This document shows, piece by piece, positions 45,912 through 59,196 of a stretch of DNA of 64,000 nucleotides. Source of the DNA: Glandiceps talaboti (Eukaryota; Hemichordata; Enteropneusta; Spengelidae); the NCBI RefSeq assembly GCF_964340395.1, contig NC_135570.1, positions 6,658,822 to 6,722,821 of the forward strand, given 5' to 3'. The translations under genes and the position numbers were made by a program. Every line of letters begins with the position of its first letter. The stretch's first letter is position 1. The notes below the pieces were generated by a model. The model had not been told where the DNA came from and did not search any database. It saw only the letters and a program-made list of their open reading frames with translations.

Positions 45912-48900
45912 TTAATGTGCCTTTTTCTTTTGTGCTTGTGCCTTCAGTACTCTGACGACAATCTTCTGTTCTTCAATCAAAAAGGCTCTAACAATTCTGC
46001 AAAAGAGAACACAAAAGTTACATCAGTGTCGCTATCAATTTTCCACTGACAATCTGGTTGGGAATTACAGTATTGGAACATGACTGAAAGTTGATCACGA
46101 AACACAAAAATTTGTCAATACGCCATATTCTTGTTACTGAAGTTCTCACCATTTTGTCGATAAACATCATTAGGGGGCACCCAAGATTTGGCAGTTTTGC
46201 TAAATTTTCCTTCATGGCTGATGACTGAATGGCAATATGTAAGAAATGGTGAATGAATTGAGGCTGTGTTACATCTTCGAGCATTACAGTTAGTGGTTAG
46301 ACATGTTTTGATTACTTGTAGAAAATAGGACAGCAGGAAACACTAAAATGAGTGGCAATCCCGTGTCTGCTGTCTTTATACTTCATGACTAGACTATTCT
46401 GGCCCTCATATCTTGCCTCAGAACAGCCTGCAAACAGCGCTCCTAGTGGTGAAACCTTGAAATTTTTATCCTTCTGATAACTGGAATATGACGTATTGTT
46501 TTTTAGCGTAAATAAGTATGTCCTAATTAAGCGTACACAGGAGTTAGAGAAATAAATGTCTGTACCAGCCTAAACCTGTATCAGTTTGATAAATGGTATC
46601 ATTTGAAAACAGCTGTGTAACATACACTGTTTCAATTGGTTTATTTACAAGCCGAGCATGTGGCCTTTCTAATGCAGTCAATTAGCAAATGAAACAGTAT
46701 ACTTTCACACTTGATATGGATGTTATAAACGATTGTGGTATATGTACAGAAAACACTTTACTTTGGTGTTATGGGTTGTAGTAAACATGTTACAGTATTT
46801 GGGGTAACTTGCACCATAGATCGAAGAATTTTTAAGAAGTTCAGTTTAGTAAGGCTGGATTAGAATTGAAAGATTTTACAGATTTCCACAATCTTTGTTT
46901 GGTTACGGAACCAACTACCCAAAATACCTACATTTGTCTACCACAGGTTTCACATCATGTTTCATATCCAACCAACCAAACCAAACATTTACCTTTGTCT
47001 AACACAAGTTCCACATCTAGAGCCACCATATGTTCTTGTCACATGTTTCTTTGTCTTTGACATTGACATCAATTGCTTTGGACGTGCTGGTTTGATCTGC
47101 ATGAAAAAAAAATAATTAGTTTAAGTGGAACTTTGTAAACTTTGGTGCATCATGAAGAAATTTTGATTTCCTTAGAGATCCCCCCCTTTGGGTTATGCAA
47201 GGATTAGGATTCATATTTGGATATGTCATTATGTTACAAATCAAAAGCTACACCTGTAATATATGACACTTTTGTAACGTGTCATTTTTGCCATGTGCTC
47301 AGGACAAGTATGCTTGCTCAGTCAATTTGGCATGTTACTGACACACACATGGTGTTCCCCTATCCAATACTATGGATGACTTGTATAAACACAGTTGATT
47401 TTATGTATTGACACACAACGATCTTTGTCTTTTATTACAGGGCATACTGCCCAAGGAATACTAACAACAGCTTGCTTATAAATAAGGATGCTTGTTATTA
47501 TATGTATGTGAAAAGTGATTTTGAAATCACTCACATGACAAGCATCCTGTGAAATAAATGACATGAATATAACCAAGGTCTACATCATTTCTTAGTCCTT
47601 ACTCATGCAATATATTGCTAATATATTCTAATACCCTTTGCTAATGCTGGCTTGCAACCAACTATGAATTGCAGTTTTGCTGGGATGCCATACATGTAGC
47701 TAGCTAATTGGCAAGGGTCACTGTAGTGTCCCCAACAGCCCATCCATAATCAAAATCCCATATATACAAACCTGAAGGTGAGGCTAACCGTTCTGTGATA
47801 CTTTGATATTAAAGTCATGTCCTCTGCAGGCATTGTTACTGGTCTAATACCAGCTGAGCAAAAGGCTCAGCCTCAAGTATGCAATGTTACAAAGTAAGAT
47901 TTCAACCCAATGCAAAACTTACCCCAAATAATTTCCTCTTACAATCACCGCATGATGGTATGGCACCCTTCTTCTTTGTGTACAAGTACACCAACTTGCC
48001 ACCTATGAAAGATAAGGAAAATTTTTCTAAACACACTGAAATGGAATGCAAACTTGAGCTATCAACATGACATCACTTTCTTACAATATTAGACTAACTT
48101 GTGTAAGATATATCTTGCCATTCAGCCCTATAACCAGTCTCATCTCTATGTGAGTGCTTGTCAGTGTGCCCTCTAAGCCAATTTGACATGCCACTGACGC
48201 ACACAATTTCTTGTGACACACCAAAATTTGGTGTTCCCCTATCTCTTACTATGTGGTGACTCACAAGAATGACTCGCAACAACAACATTTGGCTATCATT
48301 AGAGGACACACTGCTGGTTATGAGGCAACAAAACACATCATACCTTACACACTACTTATATTAGCTGTACCAGGGAATTATAATTACCACAACTAATGTT
48401 TTGCATTTTCAACATACACAAATACATACATAACCCAATTATGATTCTTAAAGAGTCAAATTTGATTGGCAGTGCACACTCATTAATTATACAGATGACT
48501 ACATTACAACAAACCATTGATGTGTCCACAAATTTGGGTTCATGAAAGCATTATGGTTGCTTTGAATTTTGGAGGATACTATTTTTTGTTTGTTAACATG
48601 TGTTCAAGGTATAAACTTGTCACCACCACATATATATGCAGATGCACTATAAGTATAACTTGCAATACATAAATTTGCAAGATGAAGTGCGAGGAAGTGC
48701 CATTGCAGATTGTCAAGTGTCTGTCTGGGAAACCATACTTAGGCAAAATCAATAACTCCGTCTTTTTCAATAAGAACTTTAGCTACTTCATACCCGTAAT
48801 AACATTTAATTATTATCGACTGTCGTGTCGTGAACAGTGATGATGTGGTTCCTCACCTGGCGTCTTTGAACTGCATCAACAGCAACAACATCATCATCAC

Positions 48901-49127
48901 ATCAGCATGCAGTGTTTCCGGAGTCAACGAATCACAACAAACGATTCCGACAGAAGAGATAGAAAGGAAAGGTGGTTTACTAAATTGTCAAAAATACATT
49001 ACATATTACATTATTTTAAAACAGCGACGTTTTTCGATTCATCAGTTTGCTGACATACTCACATTCTTTTACGGTTTGACTTCGTGTTGTACGACAATCG
49101 TCGCCGGTATGTCAACCTCTGCACCAT
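45912..49127 (-). CDS. RPL34: 60S ribosomal protein L34 (eL34), with a 14-nt microexon
   Basis: Five coding exons on the minus strand: 49127-49063, 48870-48857 (14 nt), 48002-47923, 47096-46993 and 45996-45912. They total 348 nt and encode 115 residues (human 117). The N terminus [15 protein letters not shown], the middle blocks [19 protein letters not shown] and [14 protein letters not shown], and the C-terminal block [19 protein letters not shown] are diagnostic for eL34. Two Cys-x2-Cys pairs (SCGDC and CGTC) form the zinc site. The protein is a structural component of the large cytosolic ribosomal subunit. The microexon supplies ISKTPG across its borders; without it the frame breaks. A strong acceptor directly before the ATG-containing exon (CTCCTCAG/ATCACCATG) implies a 5' UTR intron. 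A candidate poly(A) signal on the minus strand is at 45731-45726. Confidence 0.94.
47290..47390. repeat. Diverged fragment of the GTGCCCTCTAA MITE family
   Basis: GTCAATTTGGCATGTTACTGACACACACA and GGTGTTCCCCTATC words match the family in degenerate form. It lies in intron 3 of RPL34 (between coding exons 4 and 3). Confidence 0.4.
48164..48311. mobile_element. MITE of the GTGCCCTCTAA family, single unit
   Basis: Terminal inverted repeats GTGTGCCCTCTAA (48164) and GTGTGTCCTCTAA (complement, ending 48311), 148 bp in all. It lies in intron 2 of RPL34. Confidence 0.75.
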
Positions 49128-49305
49128 GGTGATCTGAGGAGAGAAAACACACGAACTTTTCGTTTATTTGAAAAAATATCTACGTCAACCGATAGTACGA
49201 TTACACATTCATCATATTTTACTATTTTTAGGCCCATTAAATGAAATATGGGTGGCGATGGGGCTTGATTATTGAGACATTGCAAACATGTTATACGCAC
49301 CACTT

Positions 49306-49325
49306 CCAAGATGGCCGCAAAAAGG
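49306..49325 (-). promoter_or_regulatory. Probable RPL34 5' TOP start and YY1-like motif
   Basis: On the minus strand the sequence reads CCTTTTTGCGGCCATCTTGG. It combines a C-plus-pyrimidine run, as at 5' TOP transcript starts, with a GCCATCTTGG YY1-type element, both common in ribosomal protein genes. It would be the untranslated first exon, spliced to the acceptor at about 49133. The donor is uncertain (GTGGTGCGT follows). Confidence 0.4.
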
Positions 49326-49965
49326 TCGTGCAGAGGATTTTGGGAAATAATATTGGACATACAAATAAAAAATTACGTTTCGACATGTTTAAAGGGCAAG
49401 GAACGGTAGTGTGTTGTTATTTTGAATTTCGCCTTTACTCCTCTGTGTGTAATGTTGTTATTTCTCTCGTAGTTAACACTAGTTAATTTTAATACATAAA
49501 TTAATTAATTTAATAATTAATGGGTAAAAATAAAAATAAAAATAAACATACACATACACAATCAATCAAACAAAGTATGCATGATTAGTAAACGGAAATA
49601 CCGTTTTAAACACATGCATATTAATATACATGTATACAGGCCTGTATACTAATGAAATAATACAATATGATTCTATAAATACTCATCCATACAAAAATAT
49701 GTAGATATATACAGTATATTATTTTAATGTAGTATGCAGGTCCGTATATACATCATATAAGATTAGTTATTCATGTGTTTAAAATTGTATTTTCATTTAC
49801 TCATGTATATTATGTTTGTTTGTTTATTTATTTATTTATTTATTTGTAACATAGTTCCTGGGCTTCCTGTGGTGAGTCCACATCATGTGACATTGATTCG
49901 TCTGCTGTCGTAAGTTGAGTGGAGGAAATGTTTACAAACTACTATACGATCAATTCAGAGCCAAG

Positions 49966-51017
49966 ATGGCGTCACTTCTCGACAACTACGAACACCATTT
50001 CGCCACTTTGACGTCGGAAATTACTACGAAAATCTCAAAAATACCAAATTTATCTGGCAGTGAGTATTATCTATATATCTTTCATGTATTTTTATTTTTT
50101 AAATTGAAGTATAAAGACCGTTATAGTTATTTTTCTTCAGTGTACTGCTGCATACCGGAAACAGTGAACGAAAGGATAAACGTACGTGGAAGGTACTACT
50201 AGCACCGTACCTCTCTTCAAATGCTGGAATGTGTTATCTTCTCTCTCTCACCTGACTGCCTTTTGAGATCATTAACTTATTTTTGCATTTCATCCGATCT
50301 GTATCATCACATAATCAACCGAGTCCAGCTCAACTCTCGGTGTCTGGAGACGATTAAATTGATAAATGTCAAAATATTTCCATATTATTAATAATTTATG
50401 AACAGTTCTGACATACCAAAAATGTGTGAATTGTTGTGTTTTTATCATTTTAACTTCAAATTAAAACAGGAAATACACCATTTAATGCTGATGTTTTAGA
50501 ACCAACTCACATTACTAATTAACATGCTCAGAAGATGATGGATTTTCACTTACGTATCCATATATATAGATGTATACAGCTAGGGGATTATCTGGCATAG
50601 TAATTGTACATGCCAAATCCACTCTTGTGTATAATGTCGAGTCTTTTGATTCCAAGCTGACAATTCAATGATTCGTTTTTGTCAACTGATATCACAATAT
50701 AATATGCCTTTTTACATTTTGTATGATATCATAGAATTTATATGGAAATTTATGTGTATTTATTTTGTTGGGATGTGACACACAAACACATACAGTGATG
50801 CATACATTCCAGAAAAATGAACAGAGAGATAAACAGATACATGTATGAGACTCTAATGGACAGAATCCCCCATGATGTACATATGTACATACATACGTAC
50901 ATACATACATACATACGTACGTACATACATACATACATACGTACGTACGTACATACATACATACATACATACATACATACATACGTACGTACGTACGTAC
51001 ATACATACATACATACA

Positions 51018-51049
<32 letters not shown>

Positions 51050-51135
51050 CACACACACACACACATACATACATACATACATACATACATACATACATAC
51101 ATACATACACACATGCACACACACGCATGCACACA

Positions 51136-51169
<34 letters not shown>

Positions 51170-54100
51170 CATGCCACACATAATGATGTGTTGAGACACA
51201 GATAATTATGTGTATAGAAACATGACTTAATAGTGTATTAGGTACAACGAAAATATGAAAATATTTAATAATGAGCCACTGCCAGCATGAAACAGTTAGA
51301 TTGATTGATATTTGTGTGCTTGGAAAAAAGATAGGGGAGTGAAGTAGGAAGGGCTGTTATTTCCCATTACAAATAGCTGGGATAATGCACTCCTGCTTAT
51401 TCTATGCACGTAGATGCTTGACTCAGTAACCAGTAGAAACAATGAATGTATTGTTTTCACTCCTTGCTGAATAGTACCAATGGAGACATTCAGTCTATAC
51501 ATGATGCACTAACTGTAACTGATGTATTATTTTTTTTAATCAGACAACCGATAATTCAGTCACTGGAAATTATTAAAAATAAAATACCAATAATTAGACA
51601 CTGACGAGTTTAATTTTATCAATAAATAGTACAATAACAGGTTGATATCATGATCACTGTTTGCACTGCATGAAATGGTGTGGTTCTCAGTTGCGTATAT
51701 ATGAGAGTCACAAAACAAAAGTGCAGCGATTTACCGTTATGTGACCATCATGTATATATGGAAACAGAAATGCCACCTTTTCATGTAGGGGTTATTGCTG
51801 ATTTTTGGGTGCAGACCAAAAAAATAAATTTGATTGCAAATATTTTACCAATAATTAGACACATAAGAGTTCAATTTTATCGATAACTAGTACAACAAGA
51901 AGTTGATATCGTGATTGTAGTATGTAGCTAACATGACAATACAACTTAAAGTTTCAGATCATGAATTGCATATGTATTTGGAATTTGGAATTTTCTATTT
52001 TGAAAAAACAGTTTGAAACAATGTACATGTATACCAAGTCTGTATTGTAAATCAGTACAACCCAAAACATTGTCTCCTTACTCTGGAGTAAAATTTTATA
52101 ATAGATTTGTCATATGACAAGTCCACATCATCGAACCGTTTGCAATAACAGCGGCAGAAGGCAGAGTGATTTAATCAAAATATACTACTGGTAAATTATT
52201 GCCATCTGAGTTCAGAACTAATACAAACAAATGTAAGTCAGTAATAAAAAAAAAAAACTAACGTACATTGTAGGTGAAAAGTTTGTTATTGTACATAAGG
52301 AAGTGATTTATATTACATTCAAAACTGGGTAAACATAAGTAATCAGTATACTCATCACGTCCAGTCTGTGGATGCCTTTCACTTCCCTATATATTGAAAC
52401 ATCACCATGTATAAATAGTTTGATTATGTGTGTTTACTGGTACTAGTATTATTAACAATACTCTATATTTTTGTACCCTAGGTGAGAAACGGTCTATGAT
52501 CAGTTCTGTTGAAAAAAGCCTAGATGAAGCTAATGAATTGGTAAGTTGTCTTAGTATCACTTCTGATGTAATTCAATGGAGAGTGCACACATCAAACACA
52601 TACAATAATTTTCTGTATCACGCCCTGGCACACTTTGTCCAAATATAGCAAGTGACACGCTCATGAATATCCATTTGTTCAGTGATTTGGTTATTGAATG
52701 GTTAATTTCACCATAGACAATCCCTCTCTATTGTCTATGATTTCACTACTCGTCTAGCGACTCATAGTGACAAAAGCCCCCTTAGGTCACTCGAATTTTC
52801 CTTGACTGAACGAAAAACAATATTGGGGAAGAATATCTAATCAATCTGAGTGGCTTCACTGATAATATAACTCTAGTCCAAGAATGAGGGATTGGACCAT
52901 CAGGGTTTAAGTTTCCTGATGAACTTCTGAATTCAATTTGGCAATAAAATAATATTAATTTGATTGATTTTGTCAATCTGTGTTCTTGCTCTTTTTTTAC
53001 AGCTAGAACAAATGGATTTAGAAATTAGGGAGATCCCTTCCAAAGACCGACAAAAGTTTAGCAACAGACTGAAGAGTTACCAAGGAGAGATGACGAAATT
53101 AGAAAAAGATTTTGTAAGTACTTTTTATCTGAATTTGTTTTATCTTCTGAAAGATACAAGAGAGAATATTGAAGTACAGTTTTGTATTGTGATATTTCTA
53201 CAGAAATCACATACACCCCAATAATCCATTATGAACATTGATGTTCAAAAATTATAAAGTCATACTTTTAAAGCTGCACTAGCTGTAACTGGAATATTAT
53301 CTTTTTCGATCTGAAAACCAACAATATATTCACAGAAAACTGTTAGAATACCAATAATTAGACATTGTATATGTTAATTAGTGGTTGATCTTATCCAAAA
53401 GTAGCAGAACAACAGGTTGAAATCGTAATCGCATTGGGGCGCTGATTTTTGGGTGTGGACCCCAAAACAAATTTCATTGGATTTATCGTACCATATTATG
53501 TGTACAGCTACACAAATACATTTACCCACAGGTGATCCAATACTATTCAGGGTGTACAATATTATGAGTATTTTATAAGACCGAATAAAATCGTTTTAAA
53601 AAATATTCCTGTTGCAGCTAGTGCAGCTTTAATGTATGTGTACAATGTTATGTTTTACAGAAACGTTCCAGAATAGCATATAGTGATTTACAACATGGTA
53701 GAGATGAACTTCTAGGAGGTGATGACCTCACAACATCGGAAGACCAGGTCAGTGTACAAAACAACAAATCTGTAAGATATGCTGTGCTGGGTGGGGGTGG
53801 GGGTGGGGGTGGGGTACCCTGACACATTGGCTTACCTTAAAATGGAAAGACAAGATCAATTCCAAATATGTTGGAGATGTATTTTCCTTGTGGTATGGTC
53901 TGATAGTAATTCATCTCTTCTCCCATCACATCCTTTGTATGTATTGGGTGATCACATTGGCACTACAATTTCTATTGGCTGACTTGGTATAGTTAACCAA
54001 TCAGATAGTGGCTTACAACATATTGTGATACTACAATAGAAAGCCATGTTGTCATTATCAGTTGTTGAACATGTATTTTGATTGGTCATTGGTATCTATA

Positions 54101-56939
54101 GGGTAAAAGTCCAATAAGTATAACTTGTGAAGCAGTTCTCTAAAATTTCTATGTTACATGTTTGGGATTAATAGTGATTTAAATTCTGTACATTGTGCCG
54201 AGAAGTGTGCCCTCTAAACCAAATTGACGCACCACTGATACACGCAATTTCTAGTGACGCACCAAGATTTGCTTTTCTCCTATCTCTTAATATGGGATGA
54301 CTCATAAGAAATGTTAGATTTTATCGTTTTGACTCACTCACAACAACAAAATTTGGCTCTCTTTAGAGGGCAAACCGGTGCTGAGGATAGTACAATTGAT
54401 TAACTCTTTCAGGTACTTTTGGTGTGACTGGTATTTAATCAATGTGTTTTCCATTATTGCAGCGGTCAAGACTTTTAGAAAATACAGAACGACTGGACAG
54501 AACCAGTCGAAGACTTGACCAGGGTTATAGAATAGCTGTAGAGACAGGTAAGTTATACTGCGATGATGTGAGATGTCGGATCATATAGAGCACACATGGG
54601 TAAACCATGAGTCTGTATGTAATCTATGTATAATTATGTGTAAATACTGTAATATTTCTAGGTGGGTGTTGTCACATGTATAGTTAGTTCCACCTAAGCA
54701 GCTAGGCAATAAAGAAGTAGTGAACATAGTCAGTGTATTTGCCATGCTCTTTCCCTCTGCTGGAGACCCACCCGAATCGGTCTATAAGCTACCCTGAGAG
54801 TCTCATTTCACATATACTCATAGTAGTGTATTATGTAGTATAGACCAGAGACTCGTCGTTAGCTCTCTTATCTAATGATCTTATACCAACGACAAACTCA
54901 ATACATTTTTTAGCAGAGAAACCAATTCATATTGGATTCTAATATAACTAAATTTTGATATCATTGACATCTATGTAAAAAATTTGAATCCAGACCCCAT
55001 ATTGTTTTCATTGATTTTAATCACGAATAGGTGGGAGTTTTCTTGAGCAAAGTAACAACAAAAGTGAAAAGGGTTTATTTCCAAGGCACACTCCATGTTA
55101 TCAGAGAAATAGCAATATATAAATACTATCTTAACCCTGAGTATGATGTCATATATTTACCATTCAGAACAGCTGGGTGCTGATATAATGGACAATTTAC
55201 ATGATGACAGAAGGAAAATAGAGAGAGCCAGAGATAGGGTAAGATGTCAAACGTGATATATTATAATCATACACAAACCAAATTATTGGAACAGAAAATA
55301 TGGATTATATACCATGGTCGTTCTACATCATGACAACCCATGTCTACGTCACCAATTGTGTGGTGTTTGAAATATGAATCAAAACATTCAAACCACCATT
55401 ATTTTTCCAATTTTTCTAAAATTACTTAATATATATTATTATAATTATATTATTAATTATAATAATAATAATTATATTATATTATATTATTCACCAATAT
55501 TTTTCTTCATTCAGTTGGAAAATACTCATGACCTAAAAGGTTTGTCTAGCAACTCGTGGCAAGGCCCCTTAGGTTATTCATATTTACCTTGACTGAATGA
55601 AGTAAGATATTGGAGAATATCGTGGAAACTCTTACTATGGAATCAACTGTTCTAACAATGCCAGAAGACAATCGTAATGTCGTAGAAGGCATACATGGAC
55701 ATTAACATTATACTAGAACAGTTTAATCAGGGTTTTGTGTAAGTATTTTAAGTTAGGTAAAAAGGTAATAAACTCAGCTTGTGCCACTTTAAGGGTGTTT
55801 TATTCTAACCACCAATCTGTTGTTTAATTTCACAGCTACGTGAAACAGATACTGATTTAGGTAAAAGTTCCAGAATACTCAGTGGGATGATGAGAAGGTA
55901 AGTTACCATAGCAACCAGTTCTTGTTGTCAATGCAACAACTTTTTTTTCACACTACAACTTGTAAACAAAGGTAAGAGTCTATCGTTAAGATTTCAGTAG
56001 TGTTTTTGGATAGAAAATGTTTCAAAGAATTAAATTAGTCCAAGCATGCAAGAGAAGAGAATTGAATGGAAAGACCTTGTGGAAAGCTGATATGCTGTGT
56101 TTTTTGTTCTTTGGTAGGTTTCTTCCCTCTTCTGGAAATTAAAAAGTGAACTTGTGAGTGTGTTCAATACCTAGGTGTTAGTGTTGTGTCTTCCTCTCCG
56201 TCTCGCTCTCTTTCTCTCTCTCTGTCTCTATGCATGGCTTATTTTTCCTCTAGTTTGACAATCAATCTGAGTAGCCAACTGATAGAAATTTCAACTTTTC
56301 TAAACTTGTGCGAGTAAGCCAATGGCCACACTAAAAAAACAAGTCACTTTTAATATTTGCTTCAATTTAGGTTTTTAATGCATGAAAATGGTCTTTGTAA
56401 AATTAGTGTAATTTGCACTCCCATAGCAGATAATGGCATTGCATTGTGCCCACCAATCATTCTGTATGATGTTGCTAACTCGGGAAATTTCACTTGAAAA
56501 AAAAAGTTGTTTGTTGGAATAAAAAGTAATACTGCTGTTACTTACATTACAATGGATGTACTCTGAAAAGTTACTGCGGAATGCTACTGCAGGAAATAAA
56601 AACATTTTCATAAAATTTGGTTTCTGGAGAGTCATTTCATGATTGTACTTCACATATTTGTACGTGTGATTGCTTAGAAAAACTGAGTTGAAACTTGTTC
56701 CTCTGTGGAGTTCCTTGCCATGGGCACGCATTGCCTCATGGGAGTCAGTAGAAATGCATATGTAATAGCAGGTTATGAATATTCATGACCCCTTAGTACT
56801 TTTTACCTTCAAATAAAATCATTTTGTCTCTTCGTCCATTTTTTTCAGAGTGGTACAAAACCGAGTGTTACTTGTCATCATTGGTTTGGTCATGATCACA
56901 GTTATAGGAATAACAATATATTTTACAACCAAGAAATGA
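49966..56939 (+). CDS. VTI1A: Vesicle SNARE VTI1A (Qb-SNARE)
   Basis: Eight exons: 49966-50059, 52482-52540, 53003-53113, 53661-53747, 54463-54547, 55168-55238, 55836-55897 and 56849-56939. They join in frame to 219 residues (human VTI1A 217). The N-terminal three-helix domain covers roughly residues 1-110 (MASLLDNYEHHFATLTSEI, EQMDLEIREIP). The SNARE helix runs from about 125 to 187 (RLDRTSRRLDQGYRIAVETE, then GKSSRILSGMMRR). Asp158 in NLHDDR fits the unusual aspartate that Vti1 proteins carry at the zero layer. The C-terminal anchor is NRVLLVIIGLVMITVIG, ending TKK. The protein mediates endosome-to-trans-Golgi and intra-Golgi fusion. VTI1A rather than VTI1B is favoured by the LEQMDLEIREIP and ERAR.RLRETD.NLGKSSRIL-type blocks. 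A candidate poly(A) signal is at 57405. Intron 3 holds a TTAA-flanked MITE. Confidence 0.94.
50876..51168. repeat. ACAT/ACGT and CA microsatellite block
   Basis: About 290 bp of ACAT and ACGT tetramers, CA runs and mixed repeats in intron 1 of VTI1A. Open frames here on both strands are repeat artefacts. Confidence 0.95.
51500..51960. repeat. Relative of the 53272-53628 MITE
   Basis: Shares GCACTAACTGTAACTG, AATACCAATAATTAGACA, AACAGGTTGATATC and GCTGATTTTTGGGTG with the MITE in intron 3; the right end is not found. It lies in intron 1 of VTI1A. Confidence 0.55.
53272..53628. mobile_element. MITE with TTAA target duplication
   Basis: The ends AGCTGCACTAGCTGTAACTG (53272) and AGCTGCACTAGCTGCAACAG (complement, ending 53628) are flanked by TTAA on both sides. 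TTAA duplication is typical of piggyBac and Kolobok superfamilies. It is 357 bp with no coding capacity and lies in intron 3 of VTI1A. Confidence 0.8.
54205..54375. mobile_element. MITE of the GTGCCCTCTAA family
   Basis: Inverted ends GTGTGCCCTCTAA (54205) and GTTTGCCCTCTAA (complement, ending 54375), 171 bp. It lies in intron 4 of VTI1A. Confidence 0.75.
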
Positions 56940-57404
56940 TCACATCTGGAGTTAAGATACAGTTACGAAAGAAGACTCGTAACGGGTAACCCAAAATGAT
57001 GATAGTTATAAAAAACGAGGTCATATTTATATAAAATTTGAACAGTATGATTAGCCATAGGAGACGATTGATGTACATTTTGTATATACATTGTATGTTA
57101 GATTACTATATTCATTTTGTATTTGTATCCGTACCCATAATGCACCATCCAATATGGCTTCCACTATGCAAAGTTTGTTCAAACATTGAAAAATTTTATA
57201 ATACAACATTAAATTATCAGGTGGAAATTTGGTCCTGATTTCTTTAATGTTTTGACTAAACAAAATTACAAACTTGTTTTTACGAAAATGATTTATCCAG
57301 TAAATATTAGTGAGATATGGTTGGACTCAGGATATTTTTTATGCTTGCCAATACACAGTAAAGTCTTCAAGATGACAAGTGTATGCTTTACAAAGAACAA
57401 GGTC

Positions 57405-57410
57405 AATAAA
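57405..57410 (+). terminator. Candidate VTI1A poly(A) signal
   Basis: AATAAA lies 466 nt after the stop codon. Later AATAAA hexamers occur (for example near 61100 and 61490), so a longer 3' UTR is possible. Confidence 0.35.
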
Positions 57411-58480
57411 CCAAAGCAATCCTGTCATTTGTAGTCTTCAGTTTCTCTGGGAAAAGTTGGTGAACTGAAACTATCCTGGAATTTGCAGCCTTAATTTTCT
57501 TCTCAAAAAGGAGATCTACTATACTGTAATTTGCAGCCCAAAGTTCATCAAAACAAAAACTGTTGTATTATTTGCAGCCTGAAGTTCATCTGAAATTTGT
57601 GCTCATGACAATTTTGTGACAAAGTAGATTTATTTATGGTGAATACTTGTACCTTTTTGAGCATAGGAAACTCTGATAAAAAAAAACCACACGCACAAGA
57701 AGCTATCTTCACTGTTCAGGTATCAGGTACAAAAAGGAATTCATTTTGGTTATCAGGGATAATGGTGAATATCTGTTCAATGGAAGCCATATTGGTTGTC
57801 AGGGGTAACGGTTGACATGTTGAAACCAAGGAAGCCATATTGTTTGTTGAGAGAAATGAAGAGTGACAGAAGTCCTCTTGTAGTAATTGTTTTTTCACCA
57901 AATGACATAAAGATCTAGGGAATGTTAGAGATATAACTCTGTATTTGCCAAGGGAACTGGAGTTAAGTGACAGTTTAGTTTAGTATTTCTGAGATGTCAT
58001 GAGTGTGGCATGTTTGTGTACAGTGTTGGTAGGATTTGGCATCATTTTAGTAACATTTAGAGAGAAGACAGTCAATAGATTTTAGTACCACTATGCAGTT
58101 TCCATAGTACTACAGCACTGTATTTACTGTCAAGTCTGGAATATACAATGTGTCATGATACACCTATCAGCTAGCACTCATTAAAAAACGGGGTGGGCCA
58201 ATGCATGAGGGCACCTCCTGGCAGTACACCTTACAGACTAATTAGCATCATCACAGACTAGGTTAGCACCACATAATGTTTCTCTTAAAGATGCTGTAAA
58301 ACGATTACATTGTAAACCTAAACACTGTGTTTTCTGTAACAAGAGGAGATTTGAAACTATAAACGTTCACATAGTTATTAATCCCATGGGGTATAGCAGT
58401 AATAGGGCTGTGCAATTATTGTGTAAAAAAGTGAAGTTTTATTAAGATACATTTAGCAGCTTAGCAATTTCAAGTAATGA
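57411..58480. other. Downstream of VTI1A, no gene seen
   Basis: Short GTAATTTGCAGCC-like motifs recur at about 57430-57580, possibly in a long 3' UTR. No coding gene recognised. Confidence 0.35.
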
Positions 58481-58481
58481 A

Positions 58482-58482
58482 T

Positions 58483-58536
<54 letters not shown>

Positions 58537-59042
58537 GTACAAATGATGTATAGCCATGTTTGTCATGTAATAGTTATTCATGTGCTGAATTAGAGCTGAC
58601 GTATTTGTAGATCTGATTATCACTGTATGTATGCATATTGTCATTAGTATGTAGAGACACAAAGATATGATGGTACGACTTATAATAGTATTGTACAATA
58701 ACACAGATAGGCACTAATATGCATATATGCACAGGTACATTATATATAATGGACATACATACATACGTACGTACGTACGTATGTACGTACGTACGTACGT
58801 ACGTACGTACGTACATACATACATACATACATACATACATACATACATACATACATACATACATGTATGCCAACACATGTTCTATATAAGCACAAATATA
58901 CACTGGGTACAAACTTGCACACACTAGTATATATACAGATACAATCAGATAATCCACACACACACGCACGCACACACACACACAAACACACACACACATA
59001 ACAAACGAATCCACATGCACACACACACATTACAAACGAATC

Positions 59043-59085
<43 letters not shown>

Positions 59086-59133
59086 CAAACACATCCACAC
59101 ACACACATACATACTCGCACACACATCCATACT

Positions 59134-59196
<63 letters not shown>
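58482..59196. repeat. GT, ACGT/ACAT and CA microsatellite cluster
   Basis: (GT)n at about 58482-58536, ACGT/ACAT tetramers at about 58752-58864, and interrupted (CA)n at about 58957-59196. Open frames here are artefacts. Confidence 0.95.

Noticed and set aside
50692-51194. Long Cys-Val-Tyr or His-Thr repeat proteins
   Set aside because: Open frames through ACAT/ACGT and CA microsatellites, present in several frames on both strands.
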